From contig CM045762.1 of NCBI GenBank assembly GCA_025200525.1, positions 110,210,734 through 110,274,733 of the forward strand: a stretch of 64,000 bases of DNA, in the 5' to 3' direction. Positions 36,501-47,570 of this stretch are shown piece after piece (within the stretch, counting starts at the first letter, position 1; the number at the start of each line of letters is the position of its first letter). The position numbers and the translations under genes were made by a program. The stretch comes from Camellia lanceoleosa (taxonomy: Eukaryota; Streptophyta; Magnoliopsida; Ericales; Theaceae). The notes beneath the pieces were generated by a model. It saw only the letters and a program-made list of their open reading frames with translations. It searched no databases and had not been told where the DNA came from.

Positions 36501-37255
36501 GATCATTTTGTTTTTGACAAGAGCCGTGCCAGAGATGGAGATGTTAGAAAGGAAAGAAAAGTAGGTATTCCCATCAACCTGGGCTCCTCTGCGTGCCTCT
36601 CTCATATATATTTTTTTTCTTGGATCAAAGCCGATCAACATCGTTGAAACTAGATGAAATTCAACATACTGTTAGTTCTATTTGGTAATTTATTCTTTTT
36701 TATTTTTAATTCTCTTCTTTTTATTTTTGTTGACCTCCAAAATCCATATCCACAAATTATGCAAGTACTTTCTCCGTTGGCTACTCTTGATTGCTGTAGG
36801 TAAAATTGTGGGATTGGTCAAGCAACCAACCAGTAATTGCTTATTTCTATTTATTAATTGGCTCTTAACTCAGTAATATCTAGTAAATCTGCTAATTTTA
36901 AAGACTCCTGTTTAGTTTTTTAGATTTTGTTGATAGATAGTAAATTTTGATCATAGTGAATGCTGTTAACTATTTGTCTTGTGAGTATTAATCTTTCTCC
37001 TGACCATATTCCTCTTCTAGAGAAGTAAAGAGGTTATATTTTTTATCAAATTTTTGGATTCTTGGTTATACCGTAAAAAACCAAGTGTTGACTCCCCATC
37101 TTTTTCAAAATACAGATTGAAATATTTTTCTACATAGCACTGGAACTTATTTCATTTCATCCAAGACTTACTGTGATCCACTATCTAGTAAAAATGGAAG
37201 CTAGCTGGTGCTGGAACTATGTTTAAGACTTCAATTGAGTTACTGATTTATGCAG

Positions 37256-37319
37256 ATTGTACATGATGAACTTGTGAAATTGATGGGTGGAGAGGTTTCT
37301 GAACTGGTTTTTGCAAAAT
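37256..37319 (+). pseudogene. CPSRP54: Captured chloroplast SRP54 exon fragment 1
   Basis: Acceptor ATGCAG, then IVHDELVKLMGGEVSELVFA, the helical segment just before the GTPase domain of chloroplast signal recognition particle 54 kDa protein. It runs into a stop right after AK, so the following P-loop segment was not captured or is deleted. Confidence 0.85.
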
Positions 37320-37486
37320 AGCTAGGCAATTATTGTATTCTGAACTGTTAGTGGTTTGCACCCGAAAGAAAGCAAGCTGAGCAATTATTGTATTATGTAT
37401 TTATTATGTTTTTCTGCTTTGTTACCGTTCATGTTTGATACTAAATCTTGATAACGTAATTAATTCTAATATTCAATGATAAGCTT

Positions 37487-37616
37487 GGGACAGTGGATGT
37501 GCTGTTTATGCAAAGAGAACTCGTGTTAAACCTGCAGAAATAGCTAGGCAAGGTCTAGAAGAGGCCAAAAGGAGAATATGGATGTGGTCATAGTGGACAC
37601 AGCTGGAAGACTTCAG
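37487..37616 (+). pseudogene. CPSRP54: Captured chloroplast SRP54 exon fragment 2
   Basis: Encodes RVKPAEIARQGLEEAKRR, then after a one-base deletion near 37577 MDVVIVDTAGRLQ, which holds the G3-type DTAGR motif of SRP GTPases. Donor CAG|GTTATA. The frameshift inactivates it. Confidence 0.88.
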
Positions 37617-37753
37617 GTTATATCAACTATCTATTTGGGGCTACTTTTAATAAGATCTGTTTTTTAATAAAATAATAATAATTATTATATATGCACTTTT
37701 CAACCTTATTTTAACTGATCTATCTTCTTTTATTTTTTTTACTTACTGTCATA

Positions 37754-37855
37754 TTGACAAGACAATGATGGATGAATTGAAAGAAGTTAAACGGGCACTA
37801 AATCCCACAGAAGTTTTGCTTGTTGTGGATGCAATGACTGGCTAAGAAGCTGCAG
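37754..37855 (+). pseudogene. CPSRP54: Captured chloroplast SRP54 exon fragment 3
   Basis: Encodes [20 protein letters not shown] and [10 protein letters not shown], then a TAA where the family has Gln (CAA to TAA), then EAA and donor CAG|GTCTTT. The acceptor side reads TCAT instead of an AG. It follows fragment 2 in the order of the source gene. Confidence 0.88.
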
Positions 37856-38026
37856 GTCTTTCACCTTATTTTACTCCTTTGTCTCTGTTGAAGTTCTTTT
37901 ATATTGGCCATTTTTCATAATTTTGTTGATACGTTGGCTAAAGGTTTGTGACTATTCGTTTTGTTTGATATGGTGGCTAAATCAGATTGTGCCTGGTTCT
38001 TATTGAGATCTTACCTATAGCTTGCA

Positions 38027-38155
38027 GCTAGGCCTGGATCTCTAGAGTCATTACAACAGTTGGTTGAGGTTGCCAGGAATCCTGTTGCCAATCCTGCTAC
38101 TCCTTTTGCTGTTTTTGTTAGGGAGGATAATACCAGACAAGCTACAGAGCAGAAG
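38027..38155 (+). pseudogene. NOT1: Captured NOT1 exon fragment 1
   Basis: Acceptor CTTGCAG, then RPGSLESLQQLVEVARNPVA followed by VREDNTRQATEQK, donor AAG|GTTGTT. This resembles the plant CCR4-NOT scaffold subunit NOT1. No stop inside. The identification rests mainly on its linkage to the next fragment. Confidence 0.65.
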
Positions 38156-38257
38156 GTTGTTAGAAATATTGGTCTAATATAATTTTTAATTGTTTAATAT
38201 TTATTTGCATCTTAACATTTTAATTTCTGTTGGCACATGCCCCTGGTCTCTGTGCAG

Positions 38258-38322
38258 CAAGCATGGAAGATTATAACATAGTGGAGTCAATGGAACCAGA
38301 TCCTGCTGGTTTTCGTGAGTAG
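38258..38322 (+). pseudogene. NOT1: Captured NOT1 exon fragment 2
   Basis: Acceptor GTGCAG, then SMEDYNIVESMEPDPAGFRE and a TAG where NOT1 has Gln (CAG to TAG), followed by GTTATG as donor. The EDYN.VES.EPDPAGFRE block is typical of plant NOT1. Confidence 0.75.
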
Positions 38323-38593
38323 GTTATGTATGACCTTTTGTTGTTCAGCATGCTCTTCATAATTCTGAATCAGTAGAAATGAATTTGGTGCTTTTTTGCC
38401 ATGGTGAAAAATTGGCTGAATAAGGATTAATGAATTTTCCATCCACATATAAAAATGCCCTCTCTCTCTGTCTATTTATTTATAATCTTTTCTTATCTTC
38501 TGAGGTGACAGTAACTCTACTTGTAAATAATTTGATGGCAGTAACTCTACTTGCTTAGATGAATTCAAATTTCTTTTTTTCTTGGAATAACAG

Positions 38594-38657
38594 CCATCAA
38601 GCTGAGGTATTTGATTCAAAAGCAGGGGCAGAACTTCTTGACATAATTCTCAAGGAG
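38594..38657 (+). pseudogene. Captured exon-like fragment, source unknown
   Basis: Bounded by acceptor AACAG and donor GAG|GTATTAG, open in one frame: HQAEVFDSKAGAELLDIILK. Protein-like composition and clean splice sites suggest a real captured exon, but I do not recognise the family. Confidence 0.45.
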
Positions 38658-39894
38658 GTATTAGCTCATATTATGTTTTAGGGCCTTGTTAATGTGTGTC
38701 CTAAGTGTACATATATTTGTATGATTTTGATTGTACAAGCATAGAATGTGCAATCATTTTAACCTTCATAACATGTGCCTTTAACAAAATCCTGTATTTT
38801 AAATTTTAATATACATATGCAGAACTACTTGTCTGTCTCTGTGTACATTCTTGTTCATGGCCATATGTGCATGTGTGCATAAAAAGTTTGTTTTTTACAT
38901 AATAAAAAAGGCATGGCTGTATTAATAGGTGATTTGAGGAAGGGATGGGGGGCTGTTTAACTGCTTAGAGGGGTGTTTGACATGTTTCATGTTCGAATAT
39001 GAAGCAGAGCAGATGTGATTTCCATTTTGGACTTTCTGAATAGTTGTATGGATTACTTTTATTAGTTTTCTAGAAATCCAGCCAACTTTTTTATTATTAC
39101 TAGCTTTATTGACCATTGATATGACTCTATGGATGGACCCTTTCGCCTTTAAAGATGGTCTTTTGTTCATGAGGGCAGAGGCAAAGATCTACTTGTTGAA
39201 GTTAGGAATGATGAAAATGGAATGGAGGAGCTCTGCACCCTTTCTACATTGCGGCCAAACTCCATGATTTCTCCCATTGTGCTTCCATATTCCATGAGTT
39301 TGGTACCATTGAGTCAGCCCTAAAAGTTTGGATTTCAGAGGATTCAGGATCTTATATTTAAATATATATATATATATGTTTATTTTGGTACAAATCTAAT
39401 AGGTGGTTGTCATGGAAAAAAAAGTTAAACAAGACGTCTACTATGCATAAGTATTGGGTACAAAATTTTCAATTTATGTTTATTTTGATAAATTTGATTA
39501 CACTTTATGTTCTGATGCAGGCATTTTGACCAGTGAAGACCAACAATGAACTCTCTCATCAATTTGAATTTAACTCATCCAACTTGAAATTTATGTTATA
39601 AGTAGGAATATATTTTTGAGTTGGGGATAATTTTTTTGATAGTAATTTGCCATTTCTTGTATAGTTGGATCCATCATTATAGCTCAACATTTCTTTATCT
39701 GCTAATGTCTTTGTTAAAACATGATTTTTGACTATGTTATTTTGTAATTAATGGTGATTGGATATTAAATTGAATGGGAAAGTGAATTAATGTTGCACTT
39801 TGAATGGGAGTTATTATTTCATATTAGTGCTATTTTTCAATTTAATTACGGGTATTTTTTTGTTCAATAACATAAAATTAGCACAAATTTTTTT

Positions 39895-40224
39895 TAAAAA
39901 AAGGAGAGGCTATCACGGCGTTTCTAAAAACGTCGCTAAATATTATACCAACAGTTGAATTTTTTTGAAAAAAGATACAACGGCGTTTTAAAAACGTCGC
40001 TAAATAGCATGGTGACGTCATATTACCGTTAGTAGAACTTTTAGCGCCGTTTTTAGAAAACGACGCCTATAGTCATATAGCGACGTTTCTAAAGTGCCAT
40101 AAAGTTATAGCGACGGCCGCATCTTCGGCGTTTGGTATTAAACGTCGCAAAAGGATTTAATGGCGTTTTTGAGACCTATAGTGGCGTTTTGTAAACGCCG
40201 CCAAAACCCTCATTTCCAGCAGTG
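39895..40224. repeat. Subterminal repeats at CACTA right end
   Basis: Repeated words CGGCGTTT, AACGTCGC and GCGACGTTT in both orientations. Several pairs form short hairpins (for example GGCGTTTTGTAAACGCC near 40182-40199). In known CACTA elements such arrays bind a transposon-encoded protein. Confidence 0.75.
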
Positions 40225-40233
40225 CATAGACAT

Positions 40234-42474
40234 TGTAACGCCCTCAAAATAATACATATAAACCCAACATTTTTGACATGTATAGACAAGAGAATAATGC
40301 ATATATTCCATTCATTAGAGTATTAAGTACCAAAAGTATTACATGTTGACAACAAAAGTAAATGCCCTACGGGCTTACAACTTTCCAAGTCAACACTTGG
40401 TTACAACAAAAGAAGAGTTCCAACTCTTTATACAAAATAAGCCCTTGGCTTGAATTTACATGTAATACCAAAAAGGAAATAACAAAAGATCCTTCAGCCT
40501 CTAAGCCTCCCAAGCTACATCCTTGGAGGTGGCATATCACCTGAACCTAAAAATGATGTCCTATATAGGGTGAGTCACAGCCCAGCAGAGATATACTAAA
40601 CCAGATATAAGCAATGACTAAAATATTAGCATTTGATAAGAGGTTAACACTTGTAAACTAACGTACAACACTTCCCAGTTTCATGCCAAACACATTCGGG
40701 TTTCATTCCACTTTCCTTTACTTAACCAACTTAAAATCATAAGCATGGCTCACTGTTTAGCCAGACTATTAAACGAGACTACAACTCATATTAAAACACT
40801 TCCATTATCCATAATTCAAATGAGTCAACAACTCATGTATAAACATTTCAATGCTTTAATCATCCACGTTATACAAACGTAATTAAGATTTCGGGACTTT
40901 CACCCTGGACACTCCGGCCAACTTAGTTATCAATGGAGTCCATCCCCTATCTCCTTCCAAACAGGTTTGAGAGTCCATCCCATATCTCCTCTCAAACCAT
41001 GGAGTACATCCCCTATCTTCTCCCAAACCATGGAGTACATCCCCTATCTCCTTCCAAACAGTATACATATACAATGTATTTAAACACTCATCATATACAA
41101 TGATCAATCAATACACATATTCGATGTATTATTCCAACCGTCATATTCAATGACATTCAAGGTGATTAGTTTTAGTTTTCCCTAATCAACATACAGTGTC
41201 TACAATAATCAAGACTATCCTCCACCGATAGCCCAAATCAGTTATCTCTAAACAGATAATAAATTTATCAAATAGATAAAATATCAACATTTGCATAAGT
41301 GGGTGACAAATTAATCCAACCACACCATTCTACCACTATTCCATCCAATTTCATGATTCTCAACCCAATTTCATATCTCCATATTTTCCAAATTAATTAC
41401 ACCAATTAATTGATTAATTCCAATTAGGGCTTTAATCCCTGTATTCTCAAATGTTGTCCCCCAAGGCCAAATTTCACTCATATAACATAAACAACCCCAA
41501 TTTCAAGTCTCTTACACACATTTGACTCAAACTTGAAAAACCCTATTTCTTTTATAAATTACAAATCCAACCCTAACTTTCCCAAAATTACCATATTTCA
41601 CCAACTAATCAAAATGACTAAAATTCATGTCAAAACCCATAAGAAGGAGTAGGGTATCCCTACCTCAAATGGAGAGACTCAATGGAGAAGGTGACGAAAA
41701 CACAAAGTGCTCCAAATCCACGATTTTTCAGATTAAAGTGAAGCACACACCACCCTCTATCCTTCTTACAAAGAGATTAGGGTAGAAACACTCTAGAAGT
41801 AGATGAAATCCTAGAGAGAAGGTATATAGAGAGAGAGAAGGAGCAGCTGATCTAGGGTTTGTGTAAAAGAGAGGATGAAAAAAGTGAAGTGTAACCCGCT
41901 GCTGCCAACTGATATATTCGAGGCTCGCTCAAGCGAAGGACTAGCCGCTCGAGCGACCAGACATAAAGAAACCTCGCTCGAGCGCACAAAGCCTCGCTCG
42001 AGCCAACAATTCGTAGCTTCAGGTCTGCAACCCAGAAGCATGCTTGAGCGCAAGAATGCTTGCTCGAGCAAAGAAACCCAAAACATACAGCTCGCTCGCT
42101 CGCTCGAGCCAAGAAATGCAACCTTCAGGTCCAGAACTAGACGCAGAAGCAAGCTCGAGCTCAAGACTTCTCGCTCAAGCCAGAAGACACACCACCCAAC
42201 TCTCGCTCGAGCGAAGGAACCCTGGCTCGAGCGAAGGGACTAAAACACGGAGCTCGCTTGAGCGACAAAAGCCTCGTTCGAGCGAATACATCAAAATCTG
42301 GGCAGCAACCATTTGTTTCTAATCACAACCAACCTGTTACAAACCTGCCCAACACATCCTAAAACTCATATATAAGGAATTAAGGGACAAAAATGAAACA
42401 TATGCAACAACCAACATTCACGGAACCGAGTCCAGAATACAACAACCAATAGAGGGAAAACCGGGATCGCTATA
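40234..42474 (-). mobile_element. Family-1 solo LTR, antisense
   Basis: Plus-strand ends are TGTAACGCCCTC and GATCGCTATA. The flanks gacat (40229-40233) and ggcat (42475-42479) match at four of five positions, an aged target-site duplication. It contains the family-1 blocks and a CTCGAG array at 41925-42285. It sits three bases past the right flank of the CACTA element. No internal coding region. Confidence 0.82.
41925..42285. repeat. CTCGAG palindrome array
   Basis: CGCTCGAGCG-type words with A-rich linkers. Several cores are degenerate (GCTTGAGCG, GCTCAAGC). Confidence 0.85.
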
Positions 42475-42479
42475 GGCAT

Positions 42480-43007
42480 AGGGAAAATAAAATATACTCA
42501 TCCATCAAAGTATTCCTTACAAAAAGTATTACATGTTGACAACAAAAGTAAATGCCCTACAGGCTTACAACTTTCCAAGTCAACACTTGGTTACAACCGA
42601 GAGAGGGTAAAAAGCCCTTTACAAGTTTAAGCCCGTGGCTTTGAAACCAAAACATATAACATATACAAAATAACCAAAGCAGAGACTTCAGCCTCGAGAC
42701 CTCCCAAGCTATGACCTTGGAGACGGCATGTCACCTACACCTAAAAATGGTGTCCCAAATAGGGTGAGTCAAAACCCAGTAAAGATATGCTAAACCAAAT
42801 ATGAGAGAAAACTAAAACATTAGCAATCGACAGATGGTTAATCACTTATAAAACCAACTCACATCCACATTTCCATCCTCTTTCATTTATTTAGCCAAAT
42901 CCATTCATAGGTACGACTCATCATTTATCCAAACAATTTGAAATGAGACTACAACTCATATTATCAACAATTCAGTCATCAACGTTATTCAAAATGAGAC
43001 TACAACT
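42480..43007 (-). mobile_element. Family-1 LTR, antisense, first part
   Basis: Matches family-1 LTR sequence from about 50 bases inside the antisense start; the TGTAACG end is missing next to the inserted solo LTR at 40234-42474. It is interrupted at 43007 by a sense-strand solo LTR and resumes at 45037. Confidence 0.75.
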
Positions 43008-45031
43008 TATAGCGACCCCGGTCTTTTCCCATTTGATTATTGTATCCGGACTTGGGTTCCGTAGATTCTGTCATTGTATACTTGTTACTGTCGTCCTTTA
43101 TTTTCTCATTTGAGTTATAGGATGTGTTGGGCAGGTTTGTTTCAGGTTGGTTGGGTCCGGAAACCAAGTGTTGCTGTCCAGTTTTTGGTTTGGTCGCTCG
43201 AGCGAGGGTTTGGTCGCTCGAGCGAGGGTTGAGTTTTGTCTCTGGTGGCTCGAGCCAGGGTTTCTTCGCTCGAGCGAGCGATTGCGTCTAGTATAGACCT
43301 GAGAGCAGTGTTTCTTGGCTCGAGCGAGATTTTCTTCGCTCGAGCAAGCGAGGTGTATGTTTTCGAGTTCTTCGCTCGAGCGAGCATTCTGTCGCTCAAG
43401 CATGCTTCTGGGTTGCAGACCTGAAGCGTTGCATTCTTGGCTCGAGCGATCTTTTTCGCTCGGCGAGCATTTCTTGTCCGTCTGAGCGACCATGTCTTCG
43501 CCGAGCGAGCCTGTTCGATTTAAATAGGCGGCAGGAATTTAATCAGTTTTTCATCTATTTTTGGATTCCAAACCCTAGGTCCGACTTCTCTCTTTCCCTA
43601 CTCATCTTCTCTCTTGGGTTTGATCTATTTAGAGTGCGTTTCTACCCTAGTTGCTTTATTAAAAAGGTAGAGTGGGTCGAGGGCTTCAGTTTAATCTGAA
43701 CAATCTTGGAGTTGGAGCACTTTGAGTTTGGGTCATCATCTTCGTCTTCTTCTTTTTGGGTTATTTCTTTGAGGTATGGATTTCCTACTCCAATTTATGA
43801 GTTTTGTTCTAAGTTTTGGTAGTTTGATATGTTGGGGGGTATTTTGGTAATTTTGGGAAAAACCCTAAGTGTTTGAATAAATTGAATTGTATATTTAATT
43901 TAAGGAACATCGGGAGATTAGTTAAATTCATGAAATTGAGGAATTGTTTGATTACATGGGGTAGTTGGTTAATTTAAATTACAATTATTGATTTATTTAT
44001 TTCCAGTCTAGAGATAACTGTTTTGGGCTATCGGTGGAGGATAGTCATGAATGTTGTAGACAATGCATGTGGATTAGGGATAACTGAAACTAATCACATT
44101 GGTTAAGTCATTAATTTTGACTGTTAAATTAATACAGACATTATGTGTATTGATTGTTGGTTGTATATGTTATGTGCATACATACATGTATTGGTTGAGC
44201 ATTGCATATGCATATTGTGTGGGAGGAGATAGAGGATGTACTCCACGGTTTAGGGGAAGATAAGGGATGGACCTCTAAACCGGATTTTGTTTGGGAGGAG
44301 ATAGGGGATGGACTCCATTAGCATCACTTTTATGTGTGCTTATTTATAGAAGTGTTTTATTGTTTGGGAGGAGATAAGGGATGGACTCCATTAGCATCAC
44401 TTTTATGTGTGCTTATTTATATTGAAGTGTTTTATTGATACAACACTAAAATGTGTATCAAACTGGAAGTATGAAGTGTTTTTGATGTGAGCTTGAGTCT
44501 CATTTATTATGTTGAAATTGGAAGTAATGTATTGTGACATACAAATCCACTATTATAGTTTGGCCAGGTTCTGAGTCATATTGGTAAAAAGGAAAAGTTG
44601 AATAACTAATGGAAAGTGAAACTGATAATTTGTATTATCCATCTATTGAATGCTAATGCTTTATTCAATGCTTATTTTTGGTTTAGTATATTTCTACTAG
44701 GCTGTGGCTCACTCTATATGGGAACATCATTTTCAGGTCCAGGTGATTCATTACCTCCAAGGACTTAGCTTGGAAGGATTTGGACAAAGAAGCCTTGTCT
44801 TTAGTTATTGTTTTATTTGAATTACATGTAAACATTCAAGCCTAGGGCTTTATTTGTATTTGAGTTAGAACTCATATTTTTGTGACCAAGTGTTGGCTTG
44901 GCAGGATGTAAGCCCGTAGGGCACCTTTGGATGTTATATGTAATATCGGATACTCTGATGAATGATTTATTTTCTTAAGTAATGCATCGTAATATTGGGT
45001 TTGTTATGGGTTTTATTTTGAGGGCGTGACA
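43008..45031 (+). mobile_element. Family-1 solo LTR, sense, with TA...CA ends
   Basis: Starts TATAGCGACCCC and ends GAGGGCGTGACA, with a perfect 5-bp duplication caact at 43003-43007 and 45032-45036. It lies inside another antisense copy of the same family. It holds a CTCGAG array at 43190-43515, a weak TATA-like TTATTAAAAAGG near 43655, and a duplicated block containing gggaggagataaggg near 44290-44400. No coding domains. This copy fixes the family-1 boundaries most clearly. Confidence 0.92.
43190..43515. repeat. CTCGAG palindrome array (sense copy)
   Basis: Around eleven GCTCGAGC-type words in about 325 bases, with T-rich linkers on this strand. It ends about 140 bases before the TATA-like box. 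Confidence 0.87.
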
Positions 45032-45036
45032 CAACT

Positions 45037-46621
45037 CATATCAACAACACTTCATATATTCAACATCATTCAGATGTACATAAGGTTTCAGGACTTTCAC
45101 CTTGGACACTCCGGCCAACTTGATTATCAATAGAGTCCATCATCTATCTCCTCCCAAACCATGGAGTACATCCCCTATCTCCTCCCAAACTATATACATA
45201 TACAATGTATTTAAACACTTTATCATATACAATGATCAATTTAAGCACATATGCAACGTGTTAATCCAATCGTCATATTCAATGACTTATTTCAATTGAT
45301 TAGTTTCAATTTATCTAATCATCATGCAATTCTACAACAATCATGGCTATCCTCCACCGATAGCCCCAAATAGTTATTTCTAAACAGATGATTAAACTCA
45401 TCAACAGATAATTTATCACATTTATCGTATGTGAGTGATTTATCAATCCAACTACACCATTATATCACCAACTTTTCCAATTTCATAATTATCAAACCAA
45501 TTTCATATTTCCACTAAATAACACATTTAATTCCAATTAGGGCAAATCTTTCCATTTTCTCAAATATTTCAATCAATGCCAAATTTCACCCTTAATATAC
45601 TATTATCCCACTATCAAGGTCTCATATACACACATGAAGCCCAAATAAGAAAAACCCCTCTTTTATATTTTCATACCAAGCCCCAACTTTTCAAAACTCC
45701 CAAAACACTACCATCTATATAAAATGCCCAATATTTATGTCAAAACTCATAAGAAGGAGTAGATTATCCCTACCGCAAATGGAGAAGCCCAAAGGAGAAG
45801 ATGAAGAAACTCGAAAGTACTCCAAATCAACACTTTTTTGGATCCAAAGATAGCCCAAGCCAAACTCTAACTTTTATACAAAGGAGCTAGGGTAAAGAAC
45901 CACTAGAACAAGGTGTATTTGTAGAGAGACGGAGTGTGTAGAGAGAGAGAGAAAGAGAGACGGATCTAGGGTTTGAAGATAAAAAAAGATCAAAAGTGAT
46001 GAAGAGAACTGCTGCTGCGATCTGATATAGTCGAGGCTCGCTCGAGCGAAGAAGTGGTCGCTCGAGCGACCAGACACAGAAGAACCTTGCTCGAGCGCAA
46101 GAAGCGTCGCTCGAGCGAACAATGTGAAGCTTTAGGCCTGCAACCTAGAAGCACGCTCGAGCGCAAGAGTTCTCACTCAAGCGAAGAAACACAAAACATA
46201 GAGCTCGCTCGCTTGAGCGAAGGAAAGTTTGCTCGAGCGTAGAAACACAACCTTCAAGTCAAAAAGAGACGCAGACGCACGCTCGAGCGCAAGAGTGCTT
46301 GCTCGAGCGAAGAGACACACCAGACTAGGCTCGCTTGAGCGCAAGAAAGCTCGCTCGAGTAGAAGCTATGCCTGAAAACTAACCTGAAGACTCTCAATTC
46401 AAGCTCGAGTGCAAGAAAGCTCGCTCGAGCGAAGAAGCCAAATTCTGGGCAGCAACTATTTGTTCCAATTCACGACCAACCTGTTACAAACCTACTCAAC
46501 ACATCCTAAAACTCGAATACAAGGAATTTAAGGACGAAAACAAGATATAAACAACAACAACCAATCACGGAACTGAGTCCAGAATACAATGAATAAATGA
46601 GGGAAAACCGGGGCCGCTATA
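45037..46621 (-). mobile_element. Family-1 LTR, antisense, second part
   Basis: Resumes the LTR begun at 42480 and ends GGGGCCGCTATA at 46621. CTCGAG array at about 46030-46430; TATA-like box near 45870-45877 on the minus strand. Confidence 0.8.
46030..46430. repeat. CTCGAG palindrome array
   Basis: The longest array in the window by eye, with many CGCTCGAGCG words. Includes the GGTCGCTCGAGCGACC block. Confidence 0.85.
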
Positions 46622-46670
46622 CCTTCAGTTATGAGAGGCAACTGTACAACCAATGTTGAACACCCTAAAA

Positions 46671-46722
<52 letters not shown>

Positions 46723-47172
46723 GTTATATAATTCATCTCAATGCTTTATATTAAACACCTTAACCAACTTTTCTGAAAACTCACCACAATTGAACACCAC
46801 CAAACCCACTTTCTTGAACACCCAACCCAACCCATAACCCTTTTTTTTTTTTTTTTATCAACAAAAAATGAAACTTTATTGGTGAAGAAGTTATATACAC
46901 GCAAAGAACTTACATCAATAAAGCAGGGGAGTGTATCAAGCATCATAGCAAAACTCAACAATCCCAACGAGGTTGGCACCGAAGAGTTAGCACAATCATA
47001 TGCTAGCACTTAGCCTAAGATTGGAGAGAGTCCAATCAAACAACCAAGAAAGTAAAAGAAAACATGGAAAAAAAAAAAAAACAAAACACCACCAATCAAA
47101 TAGCTAAGACAATTCTGCCGCAGCAACAACAACTAGAAACAGCTTTGCATTAGTAAGAAATAAAAAATACTA
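46622..47172 (-). mobile_element. ATT microsatellite and possible LINE 3' tail
   Basis: (ATT)n at 46670-46722, then a T tract at 46839-46856 followed by atcaacaaaaaatgaaactt, which in antisense reads as a LINE-type 3' end with poly-A. Downstream (46870-47160) is non-coding sequence that could be LINE 3' UTR. No reverse transcriptase is visible, so the LINE label is tentative. Confidence 0.35.
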
Positions 47173-47517
47173 GGGAAAATTACCACGAAAAAGGAAAAAA
47201 AAAAAAAAAAAGGTTTGAGTTTTGCAACAAAATAAACTCTAAATTTTTAATTTTATCAATTTAAATCGTAATTTTTAAATTTATTTTCAATGTAAACCAT
47301 TTGTTAATGTAGATGTATAAATCATGTCTAAAATATCATTTTCATTGAGTTTTATGACTAGAATATTTATTTCATCAGTTTTAATTAACAAAAATAGGCA
47401 AATGGTGCAGATTGAAAACAAAACAAAAGATTATGGTTTAAATTGACAAAATTAAAAACTTAAGATTTATTTTGTTACAAAACTCAAAGTTTTGGATTTT
47501 TTGTATATAATTTTTCC
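47173..47517. mobile_element. Mutator-like MITE
   Basis: 345 bp with long terminal inverted repeats: GGGAAAATTA at one end and GGAAAAATTA on the opposite strand at the other, then gtttgagttttgcaacaaaa paired with the reverse complement of 47435-47492. The flanks aaaatacta (47164-47172) and aaaatattg (47518-47526) look like a 9-bp duplication with two transitions, fitting a Mutator-type MITE. Confidence 0.72.
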
Positions 47518-47570
47518 AAAATATTGTTATTTCATTGTATATTTTTAATTAGAATGCTTTGAAGATTTAC

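Larger units (their letters stand above)
31819..40224 (+). mobile_element. Non-autonomous CACTA element with captured gene fragments
   Basis: Left end CACTACAAAAAAAAAGG; right end on the opposite strand CACTGCTGGAAATGAGGG. It is flanked by the 3-bp duplication cat (31816-31818 and 40225-40227), as expected for CACTA transposons. The right 330 bases hold many subterminal words of the type CGGCGTTT and AACGTCGC in both orientations, a CACTA hallmark; the left end has fewer (AGTGACGTTT, ATAACGTTTT). No transposase is visible in 8.4 kb. The interior carries exon fragments of NUP98, a MAP kinase, chloroplast SRP54 and NOT1, all on the plus strand with introns. The terminal repeats are only weakly alike, so the boundaries rest mainly on CACT ends, the duplication and the subterminal repeats. 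Confidence 0.78.

Noticed and set aside
31819..40224. A normal multi-exon gene encoding a fusion protein
   Set aside because: The fragments come from four unrelated conserved proteins, carry stops, a frameshift and lost splice sites, and lie between CACT ends with a 3-bp duplication.
43008..45031. TATAGCG start read as part of a TATA box rather than an LTR end
   Set aside because: The perfect 5-bp duplication flanks exactly this base, and three other copies share the start, so it is the LTR terminus.
46622..47172. Firm LINE annotation
   Set aside because: Only a T tract and 3'-end-like sequence are visible; without reverse transcriptase or target duplication it stays tentative.
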